From Ceratothoa steindachneri (taxonomy: Eukaryota; Arthropoda; Malacostraca; Isopoda; Cymothoidae), in assembly GCA_963969495.1 (NCBI GenBank), contig OZ018326.1, positions 181,885,653 through 181,949,652 on the forward strand: a stretch of 64,000 nucleotides of DNA, in the 5' to 3' direction. Both the position numbers and the translations under genes were made by a program. Positions 55,569-60,954 of this stretch are shown piece after piece; positions within the stretch are counted from its first letter, which is position 1, and every line of letters starts with the position of its first letter. The notes under the pieces were generated by a model. The model did no database searches, was not told where the DNA came from, and saw only the letters and a program-made list of their open reading frames with translations.

Positions 55569-57890
55569 GTAGGAATATGAAGACCCAGGTGATTGCACTA
55601 ATCATTTACTGGCCGAACGTTTCGGACCTTTACTAGGACCATCTTCAGCGACTGTATCGACTAATGAGAAGAAGGAATATTGACGATAACAGTTAAAAGA
55701 ATGCATTATATAATGAATAAAAAAGCGGATGAAAACAAGTTAAAATAATAAAATTGACAATTATTGAGATTAAAGTAAAAACACAAATAACAATATATAG
55801 AATTAATTAATATTATCCAGTGTAATTTTAAAAAATAATAGAAATAAGTAAAGTTATAACAAACTGACTTGAATATCAAAAATTGAAGGTAAATGTAGTA
55901 TACAATAAAATAAACTATTATATTAAATTATAAAAAAAAAACAACAAAAAACCCCCAAAAACAAATTAGAATGAATTAAACAGATGAAATAACCCCCATC
56001 GTAGGATTGTGAAATCAACTAACTTAAGATATAAAAACTATAACGAGATTTTTTTGGTCGGTCGGTTGGCTAGTCAATGTATTGAAGTGTTGGTTGGTTA
56101 TATAGTGAATAGCTTAATTGAGGAGGAGTAATTATTTAGGTTTGGATTTATTCTATTGATGTACAGTGACTCTAAGATTTTCAAATCGAGAGAAGTTAAA
56201 ACTGAAGATAAGAGGGTAAATTAATCAGAATTAAGAGGATGATGGTGATACTCAGAGTGTTGGCTGATGGAAGAGGCTTCAGGTTTAGAGATGGGAATAC
56301 CAGTCCTATGAGACAAACCTAAGTACTTTGCGATCCTGCATTTGAGTTGTACGCTTGTTTGGCCTACATAACGACTGTGGCAGGTCGTGCATGTATAATT
56401 GTAAAGTATACAGGATTGTAAGCCCAAAGGGATTGGCTCCTTATGGAGAAAAAAGGAATACAACGATACAGAGTTGGAATTTAAACAAATGAATTGGGGT
56501 TGGGGGGAAATGGTTGTTGAGGGTAGAGAAAAGGAGTTTGTTAAACTCGGATGTCGTTGAATTCATTTTTTCTCCATAAGGAGGCAATCCCTTTGGGCTT
56601 GCTATCCTGTATAGTTTACAATTATACATGTATGACCTGTGACAGTCGTTATGTACGCCAAACTGGCTTACAACTAAATTATTGTTCCTTGACAAATCCC
56701 TAGAAAAAAGTCAATAGTTAAGAAATTGGGAGGTCTTGTGGTCCAGGAGATCTTCGAGCGATAAGAAAATACTCTTTGTTAAAAAAATCTTGTTAAACAT
56801 TCCCCTGATTGTCTAGTTATGACGGTTGTTGCTCTATCATGCTTAATCATTATTACTGCAGTTCACTTTTATTGTTGATAAAGAGCGTTCAACATTTTTA
56901 CATATCTTTATGAAGTTACTAAAAGGGGTAGCTTCTGTCTGGGTCCTCAAAAAAGGACCATACACCATGTTGATATTCAAACCACACCAAGCCGTATCAT
57001 TTGGTGAATGCAGATATTTCTTCAAGTTTAGATTCAGCTTGTTTTGTGACTAACACTGGTAATTCTATAAATTAATCACCCTATTTAGATAATGTAGCAT
57101 TTATCACTAATCTTAATCTTATCTAGATTGTTAAATTATTGATTCAATGGGTTCATTTAACATCAAAAAACGCTAGTAGTCTTGATCGTTGAACCTTTAC
57201 AAGCACAGAACTTTGTGTTAATTCTCAAATCCAGTCTGATTATTTTCCGAATGTTCTACTGTTTGATTCCCTTCACAGCTGATAGTGGTCTCATATATTT
57301 CTTGTTGTTCGTTTCAATCTGATTTGCGACTAAATGAATGTTTTCAGCAATTTTCCCACCTTTGCTCGCCCCAGACTTGCCTCTATGCATGTTCTTGAAT
57401 GAGCCAGATGTTTCCATTTTGCGAATACCCGCGATTCGTTTTTGGATATATAGTCCTTTGCTGACCGTAATGCGGACTGGAAGACCGCTGGGTAACAAAT
57501 ACTGACAAATAATCTATGATTAAGATAGATAAATCTGTCATTTTTTGTAAGTAAGAATTTCTTATCCAGAATAGCAAAATAATTACATCAAAGTATAAAA
57601 TGCTCTCTTTTAAAATATTATTTAATTTGTGGAGCTGTAATAATGACTGAGTAATTACAGATTCAAAACAGGAAAAATATTTATGGTCTCACTCTATTAA
57701 AGATAATTTAATCAATATTTTTTCAAATAATTTAACCGTTAATAAGGAAAAAACAAAATCATTCTACCTTTTATGAATTAGTCTGAGAAAAAAGCAGCCA
57801 CATGCACTAATTACTCATTGTCTCCAAATAAATTTGGCTAATGGCTAAATAGGAAATAGAAAATAGAATGTCACTAAACTACACGCGACT

Positions 57891-57969
<79 letters not shown>

Positions 57970-57979
57970 TACATATATA

Positions 57980-58039
<60 letters not shown>

Positions 58040-59654
58040 GATATTAATAAATTTAACTAGATTTTAGTTAATTGCACAAAAGTTTTTTTTAGCCAGCCTA
58101 TATTTTGCGGTCTTATTGTAATTTGCTTAATTGATTAATACTTAAAGGCTTCTTGATAATAATTAATTTTTGATATCGTAAATTAATACCAAATATTTTC
58201 CGAGAGTTTTATGAAGGTACCATATACCCCAGTAAAATCAAACCTTTTATCACCGGTTCGAAGGCCACCACGAACACTTGAAACCCCTCTGATAAAACCT
58301 GAACTTACTTGAGATGAAGGCATGTGGTGAGTGTATCTGAGAGTTCCGTTTCGAGTGTAAAATTTAATGGCATTTTGAATAGGGCATGTGGCAGTTCCAC
58401 CGCCGTTACACCCTTCTTCAGGCTCATATCCACCTATTGCTAGTAGCTCCCCAGAATTAGTCCATTCTGCGTTCATTCCAAGTAGTCCTGTCCTGATAGT
58501 GACTGGGGTTACGTCATCATGGCTTCGGAGCAAGTAAACAAGGCCGGTTTGGAAAAGAATCGCCAACAGATGACTTGACGAATCAGACCCAGAAGCTGCA
58601 GATAGATAAATGCCTGCTTATTAGAGCCAAATCTACTCTACATATCTTAATTGGGCCTAGGTATTTGCAATAGTTCTATCTAAAATATCACTCTAAAGGA
58701 TCTTCTGTTCGAAACCATATTAGTATACCATTTTTGTTTGCGCTGTCCTCTCCTTCTTCCATTTTAAATTTGGGACAGGACCATGTCAATGTGCTGATGG
58801 CCGTATCATCAAGCAAGGTTTCCTGTGATACTGTGGCACCATGAACGTCCATTACAATCAATAAACCAGACGTTGTTCCAAAGTAAACCTTTAAAAAAGA
58901 TAAAATTTTTAAAATGAACGATTTATTATACCATTAGATTTTTGGTATAAGAATTAAATTAATATTCATTATTTATAAAAAAAACACTTGTGACAGAAAT
59001 TCTTCATGATAGTTAAAGATATCCTCACAACTGCATCATTTATTTCGTCATTTCTAATCGAAATTACGTTTATTTTGTAATTAATTTAGGGGATGTATTT
59101 CAAACGTATTAAACTTTCGTAGTGAGTTTTCTCATTATAAATTGTAATCGAATTACCATTTTCAAGAAAGCTGTTAAAATTTCCTCCCTGCCTTGGAAAA
59201 CTTTCGGAAAGTTAGTATTAAATGTTTTCTGGGATAACCAATTTTATGATTCTTCTCCACATTTATTATTAGATCTTGCCAACTTACGAATTATGCTTTT
59301 ATAGCTTTTATTCTTGAGAAAAGGAGAGATGAAATATTTCAATCATGATATTCCCAGGGCGTTAATCACCAAAAGAGTCAGAATCAGAAAGTGATTGATT
59401 TTATACCACTCTCTATAATATCTAAAGTTATTATTTATCATGGGGTAAAGTATACTTACATCTCTTTCATTTACTTCTTTCCTTAAACCATCAAAGACCT
59501 CACTTGGAAATTTGTAATGCTCTCTCCATAAAGAGGAAAAACTTACCTGCTGGTCATCTGGAGTGAAGGTCCCAGCTGTAATGGTTGATTGTAGAGTTAG
59601 CATCGTTGACCAATAGCGTTGACCAGCAACACTACCCACCAGAACAAAACCATC
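11937..59654 (-). CDS. TULP4: Tubby-like protein 4 (TULP4), 15 exons, 5' incomplete
   Basis: Exons (5' to 3', - strand): 59654-59547, 58888-58729, 58595-58309, 38287-38063, 37951-37726, 29275-29092, 28688-28628, 28203-27972, 27631-27093, 22080-21784, 20174-19596, 19252-19023, 13126-12958, 12416-12198, 12053-11937. Every junction is GT-AG or GC-AG, all phases agree, and the sum is 3633 nt (1210 residues plus stop). Order by partial-protein residue: WD40-type repeats (about 1-210), SOCS box with SLQLLC and LPIP motifs (about 207-250), first half of the tubby domain ([20 protein letters not shown]; about 290-330), its middle ([14 protein letters not shown]), about 650 disordered Ser/Pro-rich residues, then the tubby end ([20 protein letters not shown] and [11 protein letters not shown]). 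TULP4-type proteins are proposed Cullin-5 substrate receptors. The N-terminal WD repeats, perhaps 150 residues, lie right of the window. Introns of 5-20 kb are packed with transposons. Confidence 0.95.
12198..12416 (-). CDS. TULP4: TULP4 exon n (C-terminal tubby block)
   Basis: Acceptor ctaattcttgtag|CTCCGT, donor AAACAG|GTAACA, 73 codons, phase 0 both ends. It encodes [20 protein letters not shown] and [17 protein letters not shown], unmistakable tubby domain. Confidence 0.95.
12958..13126 (-). CDS. TULP4: TULP4 exon m (basic/acidic linker)
   Basis: Acceptor acgtgaacag|AAAACA (an in-frame stop lies just upstream), donor AATAAG|GTATTA, phase 2 to 0. It encodes [20 protein letters not shown] and an acidic Ser stretch, like the basic/acidic segment before the final tubby block in vertebrate TULP4. 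Confidence 0.8.
13127..15539. other. TULP4 intron, no recognised element
   Basis: Part of the intron 13127-19022. A moderately complex stretch at about 13960-14930 may be old transposon DNA, but no motif was recognised in six frames. Confidence 0.5.
15540..16870 (-). mobile_element. Penelope-like retroelement fragment (RT and GIY-YIG), - strand
   Basis: Read on the - strand: reverse transcriptase motifs [20 protein letters not shown] and [13 protein letters not shown] (16498-16713), then the PLE linker ([20 protein letters not shown]), then a GIY-YIG nuclease block ([13 protein letters not shown]) near 15950, then a C-terminal [13 protein letters not shown]. Several stops and frameshifts make it dead. 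It is 5'-truncated at about 16870, where a DNA transposon begins. Confidence 0.8.
16900..18090 (+). mobile_element. Tc1/mariner-superfamily transposase remnant, + strand
   Basis: Translated pieces in shifting frames give a mariner-like transposase with an HTH start: [12 protein letters not shown] (first Asp, about 17390), [31 protein letters not shown] (second Asp, about 17670), then [13 protein letters not shown] and ISLGLS-like pieces, and [17 protein letters not shown]. There are many stops and frameshifts. The element lies between two oppositely oriented PLE fragments. Its terminal repeats were not resolved. Confidence 0.75.
18110..18420 (+). mobile_element. Penelope-like 3' fragment, + strand
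   Basis: Its translation ([19 protein letters not shown], then [20 protein letters not shown]) is the counterpart of the 3' part of the - strand PLE at 15540-16870 ([19 protein letters not shown]), in inverted orientation. Only the 3' end is present. Confidence 0.7.
18421..19022. other. TULP4 intron, nothing recognised
   Basis: AT-rich sequence between the PLE fragment and TULP4 exon l. An open - strand frame at 18647-18853 resembles no family I know. Confidence 0.5.
19023..19252 (-). CDS. TULP4: TULP4 exon l (Pro/Ser-rich)
   Basis: Acceptor catatttacag|GAGGCC, donor CCAATTAG|GTATAT, phase 0 to 2. It encodes [18 protein letters not shown] then [15 protein letters not shown]. An internal CAAC|GTGAGT could act as an alternative donor near 19216, which would shift the phase. 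Confidence 0.72.
19596..20174 (-). CDS. TULP4: TULP4 exon k (disordered, His/Asn/Ser-rich)
   Basis: Acceptor ctcttcaaacag|CGGCAT, 193 codons, phase 0 both ends. It opens with [20 protein letters not shown] and continues into a long polar region. The donor is CTCAAG|GCAAGT, a perfect GC-donor consensus, and the following exon continues in phase. No GT donor close by gives a better model. Confidence 0.75.
20210..20640. repeat. Degenerate minisatellite (about 28-bp unit)
   Basis: Variants of agacagttgccatgacagaa and gaggtcataga recur with about 28-bp spacing (e.g. 20398-20430, 20452-20485, 20568-20600). It lies in the TULP4 intron between exons j and k. Confidence 0.65.
21140..21640. repeat. 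Degenerate purine-rich tandem repeat
   Basis: About 500 bp of variants of ggaatgaagacaaaa with roughly 15-bp period, almost pure A/G on the + strand and therefore pyrimidine-rich in the TULP4 transcript. Open - strand frames of the LSSF type are repeat artefacts. Confidence 0.75.
21784..22080 (-). CDS. TULP4: TULP4 exon j (disordered)
   Basis: Acceptor cctttgtttcag|GGGTGC, donor AAGAAG|GTAGTG, 99 codons, phase 0 both ends. It encodes [19 protein letters not shown] and a basic Ser stretch ([13 protein letters not shown]). No close vertebrate counterpart was recognised; assignment rests on phase, splice signals and position. Confidence 0.75.
22390..23095 (-). mobile_element. Tc1-like transposase remnant, - strand
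   Basis: The - strand gives [19 protein letters not shown] (the VWG beta-strand region of Tc1 transposases), [10 protein letters not shown] and [10 protein letters not shown]. Upstream pieces are frameshifted. No terminal repeats were identified. Confidence 0.65.
23096..24339. other. TULP4 intron with an unclassified GC-richer block and a (TA)n tract
   Basis: 23250-23660 is less AT-rich, with a TATA-like ctataagta (about 23311) and a possible polyadenylation-type AGTAAAGAA (about 23515). It could be a solo LTR, but no TG...CA ends or target duplication were convincing. A (TA)n tract lies at 23954-23989. Confidence 0.35.
24340..26080 (+). pseudogene. Broken copy of an uncharacterised multicopy invertebrate protein family
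   Basis: Segments in shifting frames give, in order: [48 protein letters not shown] then [10 protein letters not shown] (24665-24745), [57 protein letters not shown] then [22 protein letters not shown], and [12 protein letters not shown] recognise this order from large uncharacterised, intronless protein families with a Cys-rich N-terminus found in many copies in hydra, aphid and crustacean genomes. No function is known to me. Numerous stops and frameshifts. Its copy number elsewhere suggests a mobile origin, which is inference. Confidence 0.7.
26081..27092. other. TULP4 intron, nothing recognised
   Basis: AT-rich sequence between the broken gene copy and TULP4 exon i. No element or conserved exon was seen. 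Confidence 0.55.
27093..27631 (-). CDS. TULP4: TULP4 exon i (disordered, Pro/Ser-rich)
   Basis: Acceptor cttccgcag|ACAGTC, donor TCGAAG|GTAGGT, phase 1 to 0, 539 nt fully open. Low-complexity Ser/Pro/Thr residues ([27 protein letters not shown]) as expected of the central region. GC content is clearly higher than in the flanking intron. Open frames on the + strand here are shadows. Confidence 0.85.
27972..28203 (-). CDS. TULP4: TULP4 exon h (middle tubby segment)
   Basis: Acceptor actatttgcag|CAACAT, donor GAAGCGG|GTAACT, phase 0 to 1. It encodes [33 protein letters not shown] and [11 protein letters not shown], strongly conserved in TULP4. Confidence 0.95.
28628..28688 (-). CDS. TULP4: TULP4 exon g (61-nt micro-exon)
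   Basis: Acceptor ggctgtttcag|A, donor CCAGAG|GTAAGT. Exon length and phase (2 to 0) join exons f and h exactly. It encodes [20 protein letters not shown]. Confidence 0.82.
29092..29275 (-). CDS. TULP4: TULP4 exon f (acidic/Ser linker)
   Basis: Acceptor atcacaacag|ATGAAA, donor AAAAG|GTTTGC (a weak donor), phase 1 to 2. It encodes [20 protein letters not shown], equivalent to the CSDSSDIELSDDW linker of vertebrate TULP4. Another open frame over the same bases is not the coding one. It contains a 7-nt G run. Confidence 0.82.
29437..29510. repeat. (TA)n microsatellite
   Basis: Long TA run ending exactly where the mariner end begins at 29511. Confidence 0.95.
29511..30385 (-). mobile_element. 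Mariner element remnant, - strand
   Basis: It starts with a mariner-type end (agtgggtacttcaaagag) directly after a TA target in a (TA)n tract. The - strand reads, in shifting frames, [20 protein letters not shown] then ETCLYQYD (first catalytic Asp in TGDET), [31 protein letters not shown] (second Asp) and [14 protein letters not shown], where the third catalytic Asp of SPDLAPSD is Asn. The right terminal repeat was not found, so the 5' end is probably lost. Confidence 0.85.
30439..30503. repeat. (TA)n microsatellite at PLE 3' side
   Basis: Imperfect TA run (one TATC interruption) between the mariner remnant and the 3' end of the - strand PLE. Confidence 0.95.
30504..32605 (-). mobile_element. 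Penelope-like retroelement, - strand copy of an inverted pair
   Basis: Read on the - strand from about 32600: a [15 protein letters not shown] N-terminal RT motif, [37 protein letters not shown] (RT motif A), GTPIGLLL, a degraded YVDD (FIDHTNLV), [37 protein letters not shown], then a GIY-YIG nuclease ([15 protein letters not shown], 30990-31070). Stops and frameshifts make it inactive. Compared with its inverted partner it lacks about 70-120 bp after the GLLL motif, a deletion flanked by a short aaagat repeat. A degenerate hammerhead-like motif lies near its 3' end. Confidence 0.88.
30598..31790. repeat. Left arm of ~1.2-kb inverted repeat
   Basis: The reverse complement matches about 32610-33868 with few mismatches by eye, apart from one 70-120-bp gap. 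The arms are the shared 3' parts of the two PLE copies; the spacer (about 31790-32610) is the 5' RT part of the - strand copy. Confidence 0.9.
32610..33875 (+). mobile_element. Penelope-like retroelement, 5'-truncated + strand copy
   Basis: Inverted copy of the PLE at 30504-32605, lying head to head with it. It starts inside the RT ([20 protein letters not shown], about 32700) and runs through [16 protein letters not shown], the linker and the GIY-YIG block ([10 protein letters not shown], about 33410-33560). It shares the in-frame stop before MNNIKFTQ and the degraded YVDD with the other copy. Confidence 0.88.
33876..34420. other. TULP4 intron, AT-rich
   Basis: Low-complexity AT-rich DNA (taatttaatttaaagt-type runs near 34120-34180); nothing recognised. 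Confidence 0.55.
34425..34625 (-). mobile_element. ISXO2/Merlin-like transposase remnant, - strand
   Basis: The - strand encodes [20 protein letters not shown] then [20 protein letters not shown] and [14 protein letters not shown]. This matches the pattern of IS1595/ISXO2 (eukaryotic Merlin) transposases: WVFG, then LLPIIQ...PGTTIHSDEW. A stop replaces the Trp before CFG. Only this catalytic piece is clear. Confidence 0.55.
34626..37725. other. TULP4 intron, partly unclassified repeats
   Basis: 34626-35480 is more GC-rich than its surroundings and yields fragmentary frames on the - strand, probably more decayed transposon, family unknown. 35500-37725 is AT-rich with a 10-nt G run at about 36834; nothing else was recognised. 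Confidence 0.45.
37726..37951 (-). CDS. TULP4: TULP4 exon e (start of tubby domain)
   Basis: Acceptor ctttttgcag|TGTTG, donor CAAGCTG|GTAAAA, phase 0 to 1. It encodes [40 protein letters not shown] and [13 protein letters not shown], the first strands of the split tubby domain. Confidence 0.95.
38063..38287 (-). CDS. TULP4: TULP4 exon d (last WD repeat and SOCS box)
   Basis: Acceptor ccctccacag|CATCCC; 75 codons. It encodes [28 protein letters not shown], then the SOCS box: [12 protein letters not shown] (elongin BC-box) and [13 protein letters not shown] (Cul5-box, LPIP). The donor is ATCAGG|GCAAGT, a GC donor; the next exon continues in phase and aligns residue for residue with the family (TQTIR then [13 protein letters not shown]). 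Confidence 0.93.
38288..40156. other. Start of 20-kb TULP4 intron
   Basis: No coding element recognised. It contains (CT)n/(CA)n near 39795-39840 and an A-rich tract of aataacgataac-type units at about 39950-40080. Confidence 0.55.
39950..40080. repeat. Degenerate (AAC/AAT)-type tandem repeat
   Basis: Variants of aataacaataacgataa in tandem, depleted of T-rich runs on the + strand. Confidence 0.8.
40157..40609. mobile_element. Foldback palindrome: (TA)n, 151-bp arm, 26-bp loop, 151-bp arm, (TA)n
   Basis: 40225-40375 and 40402-40552 are inverted copies with few mismatches (outer ends gaaagagaaattt / aaatttctctttc, inner ends acagaaataacgc / gcgttatttctgt). (TA)n tracts at 40157-40207 and 40556-40609 flank the arms closely. 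No transposase is encoded. It may be a foldback/MITE element whose ends include TA repeats. Confidence 0.85.
40610..42595. other. TULP4 intron, nothing recognised
   Basis: AT-rich, no transposase, RT or conserved exon found in six frames. Confidence 0.5.
42597..42622. repeat. (TA)n tract at PLE 3' side
   Basis: Short TA run immediately beyond the 3' portion of the - strand PLE fragment. Confidence 0.9.
42623..43450 (-). mobile_element. Penelope-like element fragment of a second PLE lineage, - strand
   Basis: The - strand reads [59 protein letters not shown] then [16 protein letters not shown], and a Pro/Ser-rich tail ([15 protein letters not shown]). The GDCEL...YI...T...H...G.PK pattern is a PLE GIY-YIG region of a type different from the copy at 30.5 kb. 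Frameshifts are present; no RT is retained. Confidence 0.7.
43451..44455. other. TULP4 intron, nothing recognised
   Basis: AT-rich; no element recognised. Confidence 0.5.
44460..44950 (-). mobile_element. Tc1-like transposase remnant, - strand
   Basis: The - strand gives [34 protein letters not shown] and [20 protein letters not shown] (first catalytic Asp in SDES), then VPIVK. Both ends are missing and stops are present. Confidence 0.8.
46071..46495 (+). CDS. Candidate nested gene, two to three exons, + strand
   Basis: Antisense to TULP4 inside its 20-kb intron. Exon 46071-46174 (acceptor atagcttcag|CT, donor GGGCAA|GTGAGT) encodes [18 protein letters not shown] then [16 protein letters not shown]. 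Exon 46313-46383 (acceptor catctttccag|TCT, donor AGAAA|GTAAGA) continues in phase with [21 protein letters not shown] third stretch (46423-46495) reads [20 protein letters not shown] then EDMEKKD and stop, but joins only with a one-base discrepancy and an implausible 39-nt intron. I do not recognise the family. A real host gene, a decayed one or a captured fragment are all possible. Confidence 0.45.
46496..46691 (+). other. Open, GC-richer stretch downstream of the candidate nested gene
   Basis: A + strand frame ([19 protein letters not shown] ... [15 protein letters not shown], stop at 46689-46691) has normal-looking composition compared with its AT-rich surroundings. It could be a further exon of the candidate nested gene in another frame. 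Not recognised. Confidence 0.3.
47461..48379 (-). mobile_element. Mariner with internal deletion, nested in the hAT
   Basis: Terminal inverted repeats of about 31 bp (cgaggggcggtcaataagtt at 47461; its inverted match ends at 48379) are flanked by TA. The - strand encodes the N-terminal HTH region ([33 protein letters not shown]; 48201-48007), continues in other frames to SARWVP, then jumps to a [18 protein letters not shown] third-Asp block and [16 protein letters not shown]. The segment with the first two catalytic residues is missing, so it cannot encode a transposase. Confidence 0.9.
48382..49489. other. Non-coding 5' part of the hAT element
   Basis: Between the nested mariner and the first recognisable hAT coding. 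No clear ORF; probably hAT 5' UTR or intron. Confidence 0.5.
51840..52830 (-). mobile_element. Tc1-like transposase remnant, - strand
   Basis: Order on the - strand: an HTH region ([55 protein letters not shown]), a middle [37 protein letters not shown], and a C-terminal [20 protein letters not shown] then HWARG, as in Tc1 transposase tails. Stops and frameshifts throughout. Confidence 0.8.
53429..54220 (+). mobile_element. Mariner-like transposase remnant, + strand
   Basis: It begins with a TIR-like acagggtgtttacaacgtc (53429). The + strand reads [20 protein letters not shown] then [10 protein letters not shown] and a degraded IFQQDGNLN (second Asp), then an ALFL.G-type piece. The N-terminal half is missing. 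It lies immediately left of the (TA)n tract that houses the next mariner. Confidence 0.75.
54242..54294. repeat. (TA)n tract, left of inserted mariner
   Basis: The TA run continues on the other side of the mariner at 55513; it looks like one microsatellite split by the insertion. Confidence 0.9.
54296..55512 (+). mobile_element. Nearly intact mariner-like transposon
   Basis: Terminal inverted repeats of 30 bp (starting agggtgtccacaaagtctgg; 54296-54325 and 55483-55512) differ only at the outermost base, and TA flanks both ends. Element length is 1.2 kb. The transposase on the + strand is in three frame segments: 54373-54582 ([20 protein letters not shown]), 54546-55007 ([45 protein letters not shown]) and 55036-55434 ([35 protein letters not shown]). 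Two frameshifts, near 54540 and in an eight-T run at 54996-55003, are the only clear defects. Catalytic Asp residues are visible at SDEA, QQDG and SLDLSP, the last two about 35 residues apart. Confidence 0.95.
54373..55434 (+). pseudogene. Mariner-like transposase, two frameshifts
   Basis: About 350 residues overall: a tandem HTH N-terminus ([32 protein letters not shown]) and a DDE/D catalytic core. The start at 54373 follows the 5' TIR by 48 bp. The low number of lesions suggests a recent insertion. It is broken as read; sequencing error in the T run would leave one true frameshift. Confidence 0.9.
55513..55562. repeat. (TA)n tract between mariner and PLE
   Basis: TA run bounded on the left by the mariner end (55512) and on the right by the 3' end of a - strand PLE. 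Confidence 0.95.
55563..56555 (-). mobile_element. Penelope-like 3' portion with GIY-YIG, - strand
   Basis: The - strand reads [40 protein letters not shown] then [20 protein letters not shown] (GIY-YIG nuclease, 56221-56463) and [16 protein letters not shown], followed by a non-coding tail ending with a hammerhead-like motif (55612-55652) and then (TA)n. RT is absent. Confidence 0.85.
55612..55652 (-). ncRNA. Hammerhead ribozyme-like motif in PLE tail
   Basis: On the - strand: stem I GTCG, core CTGAAGA, stem II hairpin of GG/CC and CCT/AGG with a T.T mismatch, then GAAA, the loopless AC/GT stem III with H17 = T, and stem I closing CGGC (one G.T). The single T between core and stem II is non-canonical. 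Hammerhead motifs are known in PLEs. Confidence 0.5.
56556..56690 (+). mobile_element. Inverted Penelope-like fragment, + strand
   Basis: The + strand repeats the nuclease segment of the neighbouring copy ([20 protein letters not shown] then [12 protein letters not shown]) and is the inverted match of about 56333-56464. It makes a small head-to-head pair. Confidence 0.85.
56691..57235. other. TULP4 intron, nothing recognised
   Basis: AT-rich sequence between PLE and transposase fragments. Confidence 0.45.
57240..57580 (-). mobile_element. Transposase HTH fragment, - strand
   Basis: The - strand gives [20 protein letters not shown] and [20 protein letters not shown] then [12 protein letters not shown], which follows the pattern of the N-terminal HTH region of mariner-like transposases (ETGSVxNxHKGxSGRxR ... 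ENIxxVxxxIExNPxxSxRRLS). No catalytic core is present. Confidence 0.55.
57893..58036. repeat. Long (TA)n tract
   Basis: About 145 bp of TA repeats with a few ACATA and TTTC interruptions, 270 bp downstream of TULP4 exon c. Confidence 0.95.
58309..58595 (-). CDS. TULP4: TULP4 exon c (WD40 repeat)
   Basis: Acceptor ctatctgcag|CTTCTG, donor TCTCAA|GTAAGT, phase 1 to 0. It encodes a Ser-rich start, [29 protein letters not shown] and [12 protein letters not shown], matching TULP4. The 20-kb intron begins immediately after it. Confidence 0.92.
58729..58888 (-). CDS. TULP4: TULP4 exon b (WD40 repeat)
   Basis: Acceptor ttttaaag|GTTTAC, donor AAATG|GTATAC, phase 0 to 1. It encodes [20 protein letters not shown], equivalent to the vertebrate VLFGTADGQVIVMD repeat, then an acidic linker ([11 protein letters not shown]). 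Confidence 0.9.
59547..59654 (-). CDS. TULP4: TULP4 exon a (WD40 repeat)
   Basis: Acceptor attacaag|GATGG, donor CAGCAG|GTAAGT, 36 codons, phase 0 at both ends. It encodes [15 protein letters not shown] and TFTPDDQQ, closely matching the TULP4 WD region. The open frame read to its left on the - strand strand continues into intron. The exon before it was sought to 64000 and not found. Confidence 0.92.
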
Positions 59655-60950
59655 CTTGTAATTAAAATACGGATATGAGAGGCCGTAGAGATTTATAAGT
59701 TAAATTAGCCCCCTTTTACCTTTGAGATAATTAGAAATATCTAAAAATTCTAGGCTAATTAACATCTACATAGAATCATATATTTAAAATTTAGGTTTAG
59801 TTGTTTTTATAGTTTATAATATGAGTCACTATAATTTTGATTATATTTAACTTAGAGATAAAACTAAAGTTACGATTCCTCTTATTATAAATGAGGTAGT
59901 CAGTCAAACTTGTCATTTTTATCAGTAAAGTAAAATTGGGTTTATTTATCATGGTACTATAAAATTAAACTGCCTGGCTATAGTGAATTCAGTGAGTCGG
60001 TTAGTCTTATGAGAGTAAGAAAAAAATCATGTTATTTTTTTCTTCAGCATAAAGAACTTGTATAAAGAATAAACAATAAACATACATATGGGTGTAAGAA
60101 TTTAATGTTAAATGCGAAATGTATAGAGTAGGGGCAGTTATTAGAAAGAAATGAAATGAATGGATGAATAAATAAACAATAGAGAAAAACACACAGGAAA
60201 TGGTAAAGTGAATGATTTCAAGACTTTTCTATAATGATGTGAACCTTAAAAAATAATGTTTTGCAAAAACCATTTCAGATAGAAAGTAATACAATGCCAA
60301 TTGGAAGAGTTAATTAAAATTTTCTTGTCCTCATATCGATATTGCTTTGATAAAAATTGAGGAAAAAGTCTTTTTAATTTAAGGGAGAAATTGATTGACT
60401 TAAAAGTTGAATGGGCCCACTAATTAATAAGAGTTAATTTTGCAAGAATCTTTGACACATTTTAAGATTTTGAAATTTCAACAAAGCTACAAAGATGATT
60501 CGCGTAAAATATTCCTTTCACTTTGCTTTAAATGTATAAACTTTTTTATGGAAGATATTCTTGGTTCTGTAAGGTAGCATTTATATCTCTCTCTCCATCT
60601 ATCTCTCTTTCTGTAGGTCTCTCTCTCTATTTCTAATTTTTTCTCTCTTTCCCTATTTTCCTCTCTTTACCTCTCTCTCTCAATCTATCTTCTTCTCTCT
60701 GCCCTTTATACATATATCGCTCTTTCCCTCTCCCCTTCTTCCATCCTTTCCTTCTCTATGTGTTTCTTTTCTCTCTCTTCATCCATCTCCTTCCCTGTCT
60801 TCTTATGTCTTACTCTTTCTTTCTCTTTCTTTACAAGAAACCATATTTATAAACTACTTAGAGCCGGTCATGAATATATAAATATTTTCTCTATTAATAA
60901 CAAACATTTCATTTCCTTCTGTAATGAATATTTTGTAAATTAAAATCTTA
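59655..60950. other. Upstream TULP4 intron
   Basis: AT-rich, with a pyrimidine-rich (TCTC)-type microsatellite at about 60585-60830. No TULP4 exon upstream of 59654 was found. Confidence 0.6.
60585..60830. repeat. CT-rich microsatellite
   Basis: Degenerate run of tctctctttc-type units on the + strand. Confidence 0.9.
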
Positions 60951-60954
60951 TCAC

